Source of the DNA: Beduinella massiliensis | GTDB lineage: Bacteria; Bacillota; Clostridia; Christensenellales; Aristaeellaceae | DNA: 64,000 nucleotides | Direction: 5' to 3' | Assembly: GCF_900199405.1 (NCBI RefSeq) | Contig: NZ_LT963430.1 | Location: 3,545,894 to 3,609,893, forward strand | Part shown: positions 50,120 through 58,717 of the stretch, one piece after another | Layout: the number at the start of each line of letters is the position of its first letter | Position numbering within the stretch: position 1 is the stretch's first letter | Position numbers and translations under genes: made by a program | Notes under the pieces: generated by a model | What the model saw: only the letters and a program-made list of their open reading frames with translations | Told to the model about the DNA's origin: nothing | The model's database searches: none

Positions 50120-51028
50120 ATGAATCCGGCTTTGAAACATCCCGGCAGGAAGAACGCCATCAGAAGCTCCCCCGGCGAGCGCGCTTACCTCGGCGTATGC
50201 GGCCTCGTGCTCGCATTTTCCTTCGTCCTGTGTATCCTGCCGTTTTACCTCATCATCGTCAACTCCATGGTGCCCGCCATGGACCTGACGCGAAACGGCT
50301 TTCAGCTCTGGCCTAAAGATTTCTCGCTCGACGGATATCGCTACGTGCTGGGAAACGGCAAGGTCTTCACCAACTACATGGTTTCCATCACCGTGACCGT
50401 CTGCGGCACGGCGCTGGCCACGGTGGTGACCGCGATGTTCGCCTACGGTCTTGCGCATCCGCGAGTCAAGTACCGCTACAAAATTTCCTTTCTCACCTAC
50501 ATCCCCATGATCATGGGCTCGGGCCTGGTGGGCTTCTACCTGCTCATGGTTTCCGTGCTTCACCTGAACGATACGCTGCTCGCGCTGATTCTGCCCTACG
50601 TGCTCAGCCCCTTCAACACGTTCATCATGGTCTCGCACTTTCGCGACCTTCCCTACGAGCTGACCGAAGCCGCTTACATCGACGGCGCGCACGACGGCTT
50701 CGTGTTCTTCAAGGTCGTATGGCCCATGTCCATCATCCCGACGGTGACGATTATGCTCTTTTACGCGCTGGGCTACTGGAACGACTGGTGGCTGGCAAAC
50801 CTGTTCATCACGCGCGCCGACCTCAAGCCCCTGCAAATCCTCATCCGCAACATCATCTCCCGCCAGCAGATGGCCTCCATCATGGGCAGCTCCGCCAACT
50901 TCGTCATGCAGCCGCTCACCGTGCAGCTGGTGACCGTCTGCATTACCATCGGCCCGATCCTGCTGGTATACCCCTTCATCCAAAAGTACTTCGTGCAGGG
51001 CATCACCGTCGGCGCGGTCAAAGGCTGA
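50120..51028 (+). CDS. Sugar ABC transporter permease (LplC/YcjP type)
   Basis: Second membrane subunit, 302 residues, with six membrane segments, the EAA loop (EAAYIDGAHDGFVFFKVVWP) and the C-terminal YPFIQKYFVQGITVGAVKG that ends most members. AAAGGAGG precedes the ATG, 14 bases after the previous stop. A 6-bp hairpin (TCACGC/GCGTGA at 51043-51058) separates it from the binding-protein gene. Confidence 0.92.
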   Translation: MNPALKHPGRKNAIRSSPGERAYLGVCGLVLAFSFVLCILPFYLIIVNSMVPAMDLTRNGFQLWPKDFSLDGYRYVLGNGKVFTNYMVSITVTVCGTALATVVTAMFAYGLAHPRVKYRYKISFLTYIPMIMGSGLVGFYLLMVSVLHLNDTLLALILPYVLSPFNTFIMVSHFRDLPYELTEAAYIDGAHDGFVFFKVVWPMSIIPTVTIMLFYALGYWNDWWLANLFITRADLKPLQILIRNIISRQQMASIMGSSANFVMQPLTVQLVTVCITIGPILLVYPFIQKYFVQGITVGAVKG

Positions 51029-51080
51029 TTCCGTTGAACCTCTCACGCGGATGCGTGAAAAAATAAAAGGAGGGACTCTC

Positions 51081-52598
51081 ATGTTTCAAAAGTTCCTATC
51101 CCTGCTGCTGTGTGCGGCCCTGTGCCTGGGCACGGGCGTCCTGGCCCTGGCCGACGACGCGCTGCCCCTGGAGGAGATCGTCATCTACGTTCCCGGCGAT
51201 GCCCCAGCCGGTCTGGAGCAGGTGGAGAAGGCGATCGAGGACGCCTGCCGGGACGAGCTGAATATCGATCTCAAGTTCATCTACGCCGGATGGGACGACT
51301 ACGGCGGAAAGATGCAGATGGCCCTGGCCGCCGGGCAGAAGTACTCGCTGGTGTACGACGCCTCCTGGGGCTCCATGAACACCAGCATCGCGGGCGGCTA
51401 CTACGAGCCGCTGGACGACCTGATCCGTCAATACGCGCCGAATCTCGTCGCCGCCAAGACGGAAGAAATCCTCGACGCCAACAGGGCTAAGGGGCCGGAC
51501 GGCGAATACCATCTGTACGGCATCCCGCTCGGCGACTACTACGGCCGCGCGATGCAGTTCCTGGTGCGCAAGGACATCCGCGAGGAGCTGGGCGTGCCGG
51601 AGATCAAGACCGAGCAGGAGCTCATCGACTTTGCGTACAAGGTCAAGGAAGCGCATCCCGAGCTCACCCCGATCATCACCGGCCGCGCCGCAGGCAACAC
51701 GATGGCGGCCATGCTCGCCGCGTTCGACCTGTACGAGATCCCGGATTACATGTGGATCACCGATATGGGCTGGGAAGGCGTCTTTTACTTCAAGAACAAC
51801 GACGGCAGGATCTACAACATCTTCGACGACATGCCGCAGCCCCTGTGGGAGGACATCCAGCTCGCCCGCAAGCTCTATCAGGATGGCATCCTGCACCCGG
51901 ACGTGATGTCCCTGCCGGACTGGTACGCCAAGGTTCAGGAGGGTTCCTGCGCCATTTCCTGCGGCGCGGACATCGGCGTAGCCGGTTCCCTGCAGCAGGC
52001 GCTTTCACAGGCCGATCCAAACGGCGTGTACGAAGCCGTGACCTTCTACGACTTTGACCAGGACAAGAAGTTTGCCACCGACTTCAAGGCGTGGGATTTC
52101 TGCTTTATCCCCTCCACCAGCACGCCCGAGAACAAAGCGCGCACGCTTCAATTCCTCAACTGGGTATCCGAAAATCAGGAGCACTTCGACCTGTGCGCCT
52201 ATGGCATCGAGGGCGTGACCTGGGAGCCCATCGGCGACAAGCAGTTCAAGGTCAATTCCGACCTTTGGTCCGCCGAGACGTGGACCTGGGTGCGCAACGC
52301 CGCCTACGAACGCTACGACAGCAACTTCACCGAAGCGGACCTCGCGCACATCGACCGTTTCCACGACAAGGACTTCTTCTCCAGCAGCGTACTCAGCGGC
52401 TTCAGCTTCAACTCCGAACCCGTGAGCAACCAGGTGTCGCAGTACAACGTCGCGCTGCAGAAGTATTGGTTCGCCATTCAGAACGGCGCAGTCGATCCTG
52501 ACGAGGGCATGAAGCTCTTCCGCGAAGAGGCTTACGACGCGGTGAGCGCCATCTGCGCGGAGATGCAGAGCCAGATCGACGCTTACCTCGGCAAGTAA
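51081..52598 (+). CDS. Extracellular sugar-binding protein (LipO/YtcQ type)
   Basis: Substrate receptor of the adjacent permeases, 505 residues, usual for this oligosaccharide-binding group. The signal peptide ends GVLALADDALP. Two cysteines lie inside the hydrophobic core but have Leu before them, so they do not form a lipobox. Later segments include DYYGRAMQFLVRKDIREELG, YMWITDMGWEGVFYF and WNYV-like NSDLWSAETWTWVRNAAYE. GGAGGG precedes the ATG at 51081. Substrate unknown; the next gene, a putative glycosidase, suggests a plant or host glycan fragment. Confidence 0.88.
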   Translation: MFQKFLSLLLCAALCLGTGVLALADDALPLEEIVIYVPGDAPAGLEQVEKAIEDACRDELNIDLKFIYAGWDDYGGKMQMALAAGQKYSLVYDASWGSMNTSIAGGYYEPLDDLIRQYAPNLVAAKTEEILDANRAKGPDGEYHLYGIPLGDYYGRAMQFLVRKDIREELGVPEIKTEQELIDFAYKVKEAHPELTPIITGRAAGNTMAAMLAAFDLYEIPDYMWITDMGWEGVFYFKNNDGRIYNIFDDMPQPLWEDIQLARKLYQDGILHPDVMSLPDWYAKVQEGSCAISCGADIGVAGSLQQALSQADPNGVYEAVTFYDFDQDKKFATDFKAWDFCFIPSTSTPENKARTLQFLNWVSENQEHFDLCAYGIEGVTWEPIGDKQFKVNSDLWSAETWTWVRNAAYERYDSNFTEADLAHIDRFHDKDFFSSSVLSGFSFNSEPVSNQVSQYNVALQKYWFAIQNGAVDPDEGMKLFREEAYDAVSAICAEMQSQIDAYLGK

Positions 52599-52694
52599 CG
52601 TTTCCCGGCGAGGGAGGAACGGCGGCCACGGCGCGCAATACCTCAGGCGTTTCTCCCCGCCCTTTAAAGATCATCTACGATGGAGGCGACCGCC

Positions 52695-54536
52695 ATGCTC
52701 GATGAAAACGTGCTATCCTTTGCCCGTGCGGAGCTCCGCCGTTACGCCGCCCTGATGGACCCTGCCTACGACGTGGCGCAGATTCGGTTCGTTCCCTTTT
52801 CCAAGGCGGAGTTCAAAGCGCTGGACGTCCGGGATCCCTATTGGGACGACGCCTATCGCATCGACGTGGAGGATGGCCGCGGCGTCATCGCCGTCTCCAA
52901 TGCCCGCAGCGCGCTGCTCGGCGCCTATCGGCTCTTGAGCGATGCGGGCTGCGCCTTTCTGCGTCCCGGGCCCGAGGGTGAAATCGTCCCCCGCGCAAGC
53001 CTCTCGCGCCTCGAATCGCACGTTCAAATGTGCGCCGCCTGCCGCCACCGCTGCATCTGCATCGAGGGCAGCGTAAGCCTGGAAAACGTGCTGGACATGG
53101 TCGATTTCGCGCCCAAGGCGGGATACAACGCCTACTTCACGCAGTTCATGGAGGCCTACACGTTCTTCGAGCGCTGGTACACCCATAAGGGAAACCCGCT
53201 GCGCGCGCCGGAAACGTATACGCCAAAGCTCGCCCGCGAAATGCTCGCCGCCGTCGTCCGTGCGGTGAAGCGCCGCGGGCTCCTCTACCACGCGGTGGGA
53301 CACGGGTGGACCTGCGAGCCGTTGGGCATCCCCGGCCTGCACTGGGAGGACGACGGCATAGAACCGACGGCCGCTCAGCGCGCCTGCATGGCGCAGGTCG
53401 GGGGCGTGCGCGGGCTCTATCGCGGCATCGCGCTCAACACCAATCTGTGCTACTCAAGCCCTGAGGTGCGAAGCCTCATGGCGCAGGCCATTGCCGGCTA
53501 CGCCGACGCACACCCTGAAATCGACGTGCTGCACGTGTGGCTTGCGGACGATTTCAACAACCAGTGCGAATGCGACGCCTGCCAAAAGGCCCGTCCCTCC
53601 GACTTCTACGTTCAGATGCTCAATGAAGCGGACGCGCTGCTCACGCAAAGCGGAAATCCGGTGCGCATTGCCTTCCTGCTCTACTTCGACCTGCTCTTCC
53701 CGCCGGAAAAGACGCGGCTCTCCAACGAGGACCGCTTCATCCTCATGTACGCGCCCATCACGCGCAGCTTCTCCCGTTCCTTCGCGGGCGTGCGCCCCTC
53801 GGAATCGATTCCGCCCTATGCGCGCAATCGCCTCGCATTCGGACCGGACCTCGCAGAAAACCTCGGCTATCTCGCTGCCTGGCAGACCTCCTTTGGCGGC
53901 GACAGCTTCGACTTCGACTACCACCTCTGCGGCGCGGTGAGCTATGACCCCGGGCACATGACTGTGAGCCGCGTGCTGCACGGCGACATCCGCGCGCTCG
54001 CCTCGCTCGGTCTCAACGGGCTCGTCAACTGTCAGCTCCAGCGGGTGTGCATGCCCCATGGGTTTGCGCTCAGCCTCGCGGGGTGGACGCTGTGCGACCC
54101 TTCTCTCGACTTTGACGCAGCGCGCGACGCGTATTTCGAGCGATCGTTCGGCCCGAAATACGGCGCGGCGCTCGCCCTTTGCGAAACGCTCAGCCGCCTG
54201 TTCCCCATGGATCTGTACGGCCAGGATCATCCTGCGCCCAGTGAAGACGCGGCGCGCAGCCTGGAATCGTTGCGCACGTGCCTGAAAGAAGCCAAGCTGC
54301 CCGTGCCAGAGGAGCTCTGCCCCGCACAGGCGCGCTCTTGGCAGAACCTGCGCTTCTGGCGCTCGCTGACGGTCCGCCTATGCGATTACCTGATTCCCTT
54401 TTCCCGCCGGGAGACCGCGCTCTGGCAGCCCGCCTGGGAAGCGCTGCGGCGCTTTGCCTGGGAAAGCGAACCTCAGGTACAGCCGGACTTCGACGTCTAT
54501 TGCTTCCTGGAGCACTACCGGCGGCAGCAGCCGTAA
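52695..54536 (+). CDS. DUF4838-type putative glycoside hydrolase
   Basis: A 613-residue cytosolic protein. The N-terminal ~110 residues form the small alpha/beta domain seen before the barrel in alpha-glucuronidases and hexosaminidases (ISVSNARSALLGAYRLL-like, here IAVSNARSALLGAYRLLSDA). A DUF4838-like barrel follows with YNAYFTQFMEAYTFFERWY, VWLADDFNNQCECDACQKAR and DRFILMYAPITRSF. The Asp pair in LADDFNN may be catalytic, by analogy only. The ATG at 52695 lies 8 bases after GGAGG. It is last in the ABC operon and likely cuts the imported oligosaccharide. Confidence 0.78.
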   Translation: MLDENVLSFARAELRRYAALMDPAYDVAQIRFVPFSKAEFKALDVRDPYWDDAYRIDVEDGRGVIAVSNARSALLGAYRLLSDAGCAFLRPGPEGEIVPRASLSRLESHVQMCAACRHRCICIEGSVSLENVLDMVDFAPKAGYNAYFTQFMEAYTFFERWYTHKGNPLRAPETYTPKLAREMLAAVVRAVKRRGLLYHAVGHGWTCEPLGIPGLHWEDDGIEPTAAQRACMAQVGGVRGLYRGIALNTNLCYSSPEVRSLMAQAIAGYADAHPEIDVLHVWLADDFNNQCECDACQKARPSDFYVQMLNEADALLTQSGNPVRIAFLLYFDLLFPPEKTRLSNEDRFILMYAPITRSFSRSFAGVRPSESIPPYARNRLAFGPDLAENLGYLAAWQTSFGGDSFDFDYHLCGAVSYDPGHMTVSRVLHGDIRALASLGLNGLVNCQLQRVCMPHGFALSLAGWTLCDPSLDFDAARDAYFERSFGPKYGAALALCETLSRLFPMDLYGQDHPAPSEDAARSLESLRTCLKEAKLPVPEELCPAQARSWQNLRFWRSLTVRLCDYLIPFSRRETALWQPAWEALRRFAWESEPQVQPDFDVYCFLEHYRRQQP

Positions 54537-54555
54537 TCGACCCTTTCCAAACGCA

Positions 54556-54596
54556 GAAGCCCCCTAAAGCGGGTATTCACCGCTTTAAGGGGCTTC
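54556..54596. terminator. Stem-loop between DUF4838 and NUDIX genes
   Basis: A 17-base stem with one mismatch (GAAGCCCC, then TAAAGCGG, with complement) and a 7-base loop, between convergent genes. The plus strand continues GTCTTTGTC, a weak T-run. Confidence 0.8.
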
Positions 54597-54606
54597 GTCT
54601 TTGTCT

Positions 54607-55107
54607 CTACTCCGCGCACAGCGCGCGCAGCACCCGCGTCTCCCGTTCGACCCAGCGCAGCACGCCGACGCCGCTTTGCATCAGCCGCTCGTTATAGGCG
54701 ATAGCTTCCCGCGGTTCTACGAACACAGGCGCCATTTCCAGCGCCACTTCGTAGCCGGACAGGCGCTGCCCGGCGTTTTCAGCCGCGCACAGCTCGCAGG
54801 GATAGTACAGCGAGGTCATGTAAAAGTACTGACTTTCGTCGTACAGATCCCTTCGCCGCTCAATGGCACGGCAAAACAGCGCACCCGCCGGACGCACCAG
54901 ATAGCCTGTCTCCTCTAGCGTCTCACGCACGAGCGTCTGCGCGTCATCCTCGCCCGTCTCCTGCCCTCCGCCCGGGAACTTGTAGTCCCCCTTGTTGGTT
55001 CGGACCAGCAGCAGCCTTTCCCCGCGCCAGACGACGGCGCGCACGGCCAACCGCCGCAGCGTCGGAGCGCCCTCCGGAATGGGCTCACCCAGCGTAAATT
55101 CGATCAT
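54607..55107 (-). CDS. NUDIX hydrolase
   Basis: Hydrolyses a nucleoside-diphosphate-linked compound. The 166-residue protein has a full NUDIX box at residues 47-69: Gly47, Glu53, Arg61-Glu62, Glu65-Glu66 and Gly68. The ATG at 55107, 7 bases after AGGAGG, overlaps the stop of the upstream membrane protein (ATGA). Its first six codons are duplicated between the two membrane paralogs upstream (see 56864-56932). Substrate unknown. Confidence 0.9.
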   Translation of the reverse strand: MIEFTLGEPIPEGAPTLRRLAVRAVVWRGERLLLVRTNKGDYKFPGGGQETGEDDAQTLVRETLEETGYLVRPAGALFCRAIERRRDLYDESQYFYMTSLYYPCELCAAENAGQRLSGYEVALEMAPVFVEPREAIAYNERLMQSGVGVLRWVERETRVLRALCAE

Positions 55108-56867
55108 GATGCAACCTCCTGCTTCAGCGGGTTCCCGATCAGCAGCGCGAGCATGACGGGCGCCGCGGCCATCATCGGATAGACGTAGCGAACGTTGATG
55201 ACCGGCCCCAGGAGCAGCACCGGCACGAGACCCCAGCAGGGCAGCAGCGCGACGACGGCACGCCCGCGCCCCATTCGCCAGAGGAGGAACGTCGACGCGA
55301 TCAGCAGCCACGTGTAAATCCCGGGCGCGAAAAGGATCGAAAGCACGCCTATGCGGCGGTAAACGCCGTCCGAAGCAAACGCTTCGTAATAGGCATGCAC
55401 GCGCGGCAGCCATCCAGGACGGTCCAGCGTCTCCCCCGGCCACGTAAAATAATCGATCGTCTCGACGTAGCCGACGCCGTCCTTCATGTACATATTGGCA
55501 TGCGCTGCGTTATCGGGATACCAAAGTCCGCTGTTCAGCGCCAGCGCGGCACTCAGATAAGTGCCCGGGCACTTGCGACCGATAGACAGGTAGACCTGTG
55601 CGTACTTGACAGGGTCTTCTGCCAGCACATCCATATGCAGGTGATCCTTGACAGGATCTGCAAAAAACGGGAGGTAATTCTCGAAGCATTCCGCGTCGAA
55701 CAGCGTCTCCAGCGCCCCCCGCTCCTCATCGTCGATTCGTTCAGGATGGGATTTTACCGCCGCAGCGATCTGCTGTGCCGGAACGCTGAGCATCACCGCG
55801 CCATTTCCCTTTGAGGCCTGCAGGACGCTCCCCAGCGCCATGTTCATCAGACCGTATAGGGACAAGACAGCTGCGCATAGCGCGATCAGCCTGCAGCGCT
55901 TTCCCTTAAAGACAATCACGAGACCAACGGACAGTGCAAGCACGGCCGCTACTCCGTTATGGCGAAGCAAGCACAGCGCTGCAAGCGAAAGAACAAGGCG
56001 AAGAGCAGGCAGGCGAAGCCTAAAGAAGGCGTCAATATCCCGCAACGCCTCGATCACATATAGCGTAGTCGGGAGAAACAGGGCCGAAAAGAGCACGTCC
56101 TTGGTTATCGCGACCGCAAGCAGCGCATGGGTAGGCCAAAGCGCGAAGTACAGCGCCGCACTCCCCCAAAGCATTCGCGGCGCGCCCCAGACCCGCAGCT
56201 TGAAACATGCATAGGCGAACGCGCTGCTCAGGCAAAGCAGTTGAAAGAACGCATACAGCGCGACGCCCATCCGTCCTCCGCCTCCGGCGCGGATGCACAG
56301 CGTGAGCAGACCCGTGTGCAGAAGCGGATGGTTGCTTACGTATTCCCCGGATGCGATCTGGCTCAGCTGCGTGCCGGTGTCGTACGAGGTGATCGCCGGA
56401 AAATACGCAAGCCACGCCGGCAGATAGCACAGAGCGATGAAAGCCCACATCGCAAGAAAAAACGCAAACGGATGCGCGCCTGTGCTTCCCCGTGCCGGCG
56501 AGCGCTTTGCAAGCGTCTGCCTCGCGAGCGCCAGCAACGAGGCGATTCCCGGTGAAAGCGATAAAATGGCGACGGCCTGATAAGGCAACCGTGCGCGCGT
56601 AAAGGCATGCTCCGCGCGCACGCACAGCTCGCTTCCGAGCACCAGCATGGCCGAAAAGAGCACGCCCATGACCATTTCCGGCACGCCAAGGCATCCGCTT
56701 CTTTCTGCACGCCGGATGAGCAGCGCGAAGGCCAGGGCGACGAGCAGCAGCGCCGTGCTGTTGGTCAGCGCCTCTACGGGCTCGCGCAGGGCCATCGTTA
56801 AGGGAAGCGCCCAGGCCGCGAGCGCGCCGAGAAGCAAGCAGCCCGCCAAGTTCAGAACTTTTTTCAT
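55104..56867 (-). CDS. DUF6020-like polytopic membrane protein, copy B
   Basis: A 587-residue protein with about 14 membrane segments. It contains LPAWLAYFPAITSYDTGTQ, NHPLLHTG and WPTHALLAVAITKDVLFSAL, a pattern I associate with the DUF6020 family. It resembles GT-C glycosyltransferases in layout; an external-loop Asp and a late extracellular domain are visible. Function unknown, probably cell-envelope glycan related. Its first ~85 and last ~85 residues are almost identical to the upstream copy, while the middle differs strongly. It overlaps the NUDIX gene by four bases. Confidence 0.78.
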   Translation of the reverse strand: MKKVLNLAGCLLLGALAAWALPLTMALREPVEALTNSTALLLVALAFALLIRRAERSGCLGVPEMVMGVLFSAMLVLGSELCVRAEHAFTRARLPYQAVAILSLSPGIASLLALARQTLAKRSPARGSTGAHPFAFFLAMWAFIALCYLPAWLAYFPAITSYDTGTQLSQIASGEYVSNHPLLHTGLLTLCIRAGGGGRMGVALYAFFQLLCLSSAFAYACFKLRVWGAPRMLWGSAALYFALWPTHALLAVAITKDVLFSALFLPTTLYVIEALRDIDAFFRLRLPALRLVLSLAALCLLRHNGVAAVLALSVGLVIVFKGKRCRLIALCAAVLSLYGLMNMALGSVLQASKGNGAVMLSVPAQQIAAAVKSHPERIDDEERGALETLFDAECFENYLPFFADPVKDHLHMDVLAEDPVKYAQVYLSIGRKCPGTYLSAALALNSGLWYPDNAAHANMYMKDGVGYVETIDYFTWPGETLDRPGWLPRVHAYYEAFASDGVYRRIGVLSILFAPGIYTWLLIASTFLLWRMGRGRAVVALLPCWGLVPVLLLGPVINVRYVYPMMAAAPVMLALLIGNPLKQEVAS

Positions 56868-56932
56868 GGTGCATCTCCGTCAGCAGACGATTTATTCGCA
56901 CGCCCACTGCCCGACAGCGTAAATTCGATCAT
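56864..56932 (-). pseudogene. Duplicated start of the NUDIX gene fused to unrelated codons
   Basis: The ATG at 56932 and the next five codons (MIEFTL) repeat the start of the NUDIX gene, with the same ribosome binding site. The reading frame then leaves NUDIX sequence and stops after 22 codons, overlapping the start of the next membrane gene by ATGA. It is a remnant of recombination, yet could act as a short coupling peptide. Confidence 0.75.
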
Positions 56933-58704
56933 GATGCAACCTCCTGCTTCAGCGGGTTCCCGATCAGTAGCGCGAGCATGACGGGCGCCGCGGCCATCAT
57001 CGGATAGACGTAGCGCACGTTGATGACCGGCCCCAGGAGCAGCACCGGCACGAGACCCCAGCAGGGCAGCAGCGCAACGACGGCACGCCTGCGTCCCACC
57101 CGGCAGAGGAGGAATGTCGACGCGACCAGCAGCCACGTGTAAATCCCGGGCGCAAAAAGGATCGAGAGCACGCCGACCTTACGATACGTGCCGACAGACG
57201 CAAAGGCCTCATACAGCTTGCGCGTTCGGGGCAGCCAGCCGGGGCGGTTGAGCTTTTCATCCGGCCACTCGAAATAATCAATGGTTTCGATATAGCCCTG
57301 ACCGATGTCCGCGTGAACCGTCACATGCGCCGTATTGTCCGGGTACCACAGTCCGCAGTTCAGCGCCAGCGCGGCGCTCAGGTAGCTGCCCGGGCACTTG
57401 CGGCCGATGGACAGGTACATGTACAAGTATCTCTCAGGGTTCGCTCGCAGCACACTCGAAAAAAACTTATCCTTCACCGGATCTGCCAGAAAAGGAGTAT
57501 AGTTCTCCAGCGTGCCGGGCGGAAACAATTCGCCCAACGCTGCGCGCTCCTCTTCTGAGATGCGATCTGGCTGGTTGTTTACCGCTGCGGCGATCTGCTG
57601 GGCGGGCACGCTGAACAGAACGTTGCCGTTGTCCGGCGCTGCATGCAGCGCAACGTTCAGCAATGCGTTCATCCCCCCATAGAAGCAAAGCGAAGCCGCG
57701 CAAAGCGCCGCCATACGTACACGCCCGCCGCGGGATGCAGCAATCAGCCCCACAGACAGCGCCAAGACCGAGGCCACGCCATTGTGCCGCATCATGCACA
57801 TCAGCGCAAGCACGAGACACAGGCGCACCGCCTGCCGAGGCTGCGCAAAGAACGACCGCCCCGCGCGCAGCGCATCGATCACCAACGCCGTACCTATGAT
57901 AAAGAGCCCCGTAAAGAGCACGTCTTTTGTGATCGTAATCGCGAGCATGGCGTGCGTCGGCCACAGCGCAAAGTACGCCGCCGCGCAAATCCAGAGCGCC
58001 TTTGGTATGCCCCACGACCGCATGCGCGTACACACAAAGGCATACGCTCCGCTCATACAAAGTATTTGCAACCCCGCATAAATCGCGACGCCCGCACGCC
58101 CGCCGCCACCTATGCCGGTACACAGCGCCAGAATGCCCGTGTGCAGAAGCGGATGACCGTTGCTGTAGGCGTTCTGATAAATCTGACGCATCTGCGCATC
58201 TGTGTCGTAAGACGTAATTGCCGGGAAATAAGCTATCCATGCGGGCAGATAACACAATGCGATGACAATCCACAGCCCGAAGAAGCAGGTTTTATCTCCG
58301 CCGCGCACATCCGCCTTCCCATCAGCAGACACGACGACCGGCCGCGCAACAGAGGGGCGTGCGATCGCCAGGAGTGAGGCTGGTACAGATGAAAAGCCGA
58401 GAATTGCAACCGCCTGCATAGGCAGGCGATTGCGCGCGAAGGCATGCTCGGCATACAGGGATAGCTCGCTTCCGAGCACCAGCATGGCCGAAAAGAGCAC
58501 GCCCATGACCATTTCCGGCACGCCAAGGCATCCGCTTCTTTCTGCGCGCCGGATGAGCAGCGCGAAGGCCAGGGCGGCGAGCAGCAGCGCCGTGCTGTTG
58601 GTCAGCGCCTCTATGGGCTCGCGCAGCACCATCGTTAAGGGAAGCGCCCAGGCCGCGAGCGCGCCGAGAAGCAGACACCCGGCCGCGCTGAAAGCTTTCT
58701 TCAT
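56929..58704 (-). CDS. DUF6020-like polytopic membrane protein, copy A
   Basis: A 591-residue paralog of copy B, with the same membrane layout and the motifs LPAWIAYFPAITSYDTDAQ, GHPLLHTG and WPTHAMLAITITKDVLFTGL. The ATG at 58704 follows AAGGAGGGG. It starts 14 bases after the EamA gene and so belongs to that operon. The N- and C-terminal coding segments match copy B almost base for base, whereas residues ~100-480 are only moderately similar, a mosaic suggesting gene conversion. Confidence 0.78.
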   Translation of the reverse strand: MKKAFSAAGCLLLGALAAWALPLTMVLREPIEALTNSTALLLAALAFALLIRRAERSGCLGVPEMVMGVLFSAMLVLGSELSLYAEHAFARNRLPMQAVAILGFSSVPASLLAIARPSVARPVVVSADGKADVRGGDKTCFFGLWIVIALCYLPAWIAYFPAITSYDTDAQMRQIYQNAYSNGHPLLHTGILALCTGIGGGGRAGVAIYAGLQILCMSGAYAFVCTRMRSWGIPKALWICAAAYFALWPTHAMLAITITKDVLFTGLFIIGTALVIDALRAGRSFFAQPRQAVRLCLVLALMCMMRHNGVASVLALSVGLIAASRGGRVRMAALCAASLCFYGGMNALLNVALHAAPDNGNVLFSVPAQQIAAAVNNQPDRISEEERAALGELFPPGTLENYTPFLADPVKDKFFSSVLRANPERYLYMYLSIGRKCPGSYLSAALALNCGLWYPDNTAHVTVHADIGQGYIETIDYFEWPDEKLNRPGWLPRTRKLYEAFASVGTYRKVGVLSILFAPGIYTWLLVASTFLLCRVGRRRAVVALLPCWGLVPVLLLGPVINVRYVYPMMAAAPVMLALLIGNPLKQEVAS

Positions 58705-58717
58705 ATGCACCCCTCCT

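Noticed and set aside
51081-51160. Lipobox in the LipO-type binding protein
   Set aside because: The two cysteines are preceded by Leu at -1 and lie inside the hydrophobic core, followed by more hydrophobic residues and an AxA-like site.
56929-58704. Insertion sequence causing the duplicated membrane genes
   Set aside because: No transposase, terminal inverted repeats or target-site duplication; pattern fits homologous recombination between paralogs.
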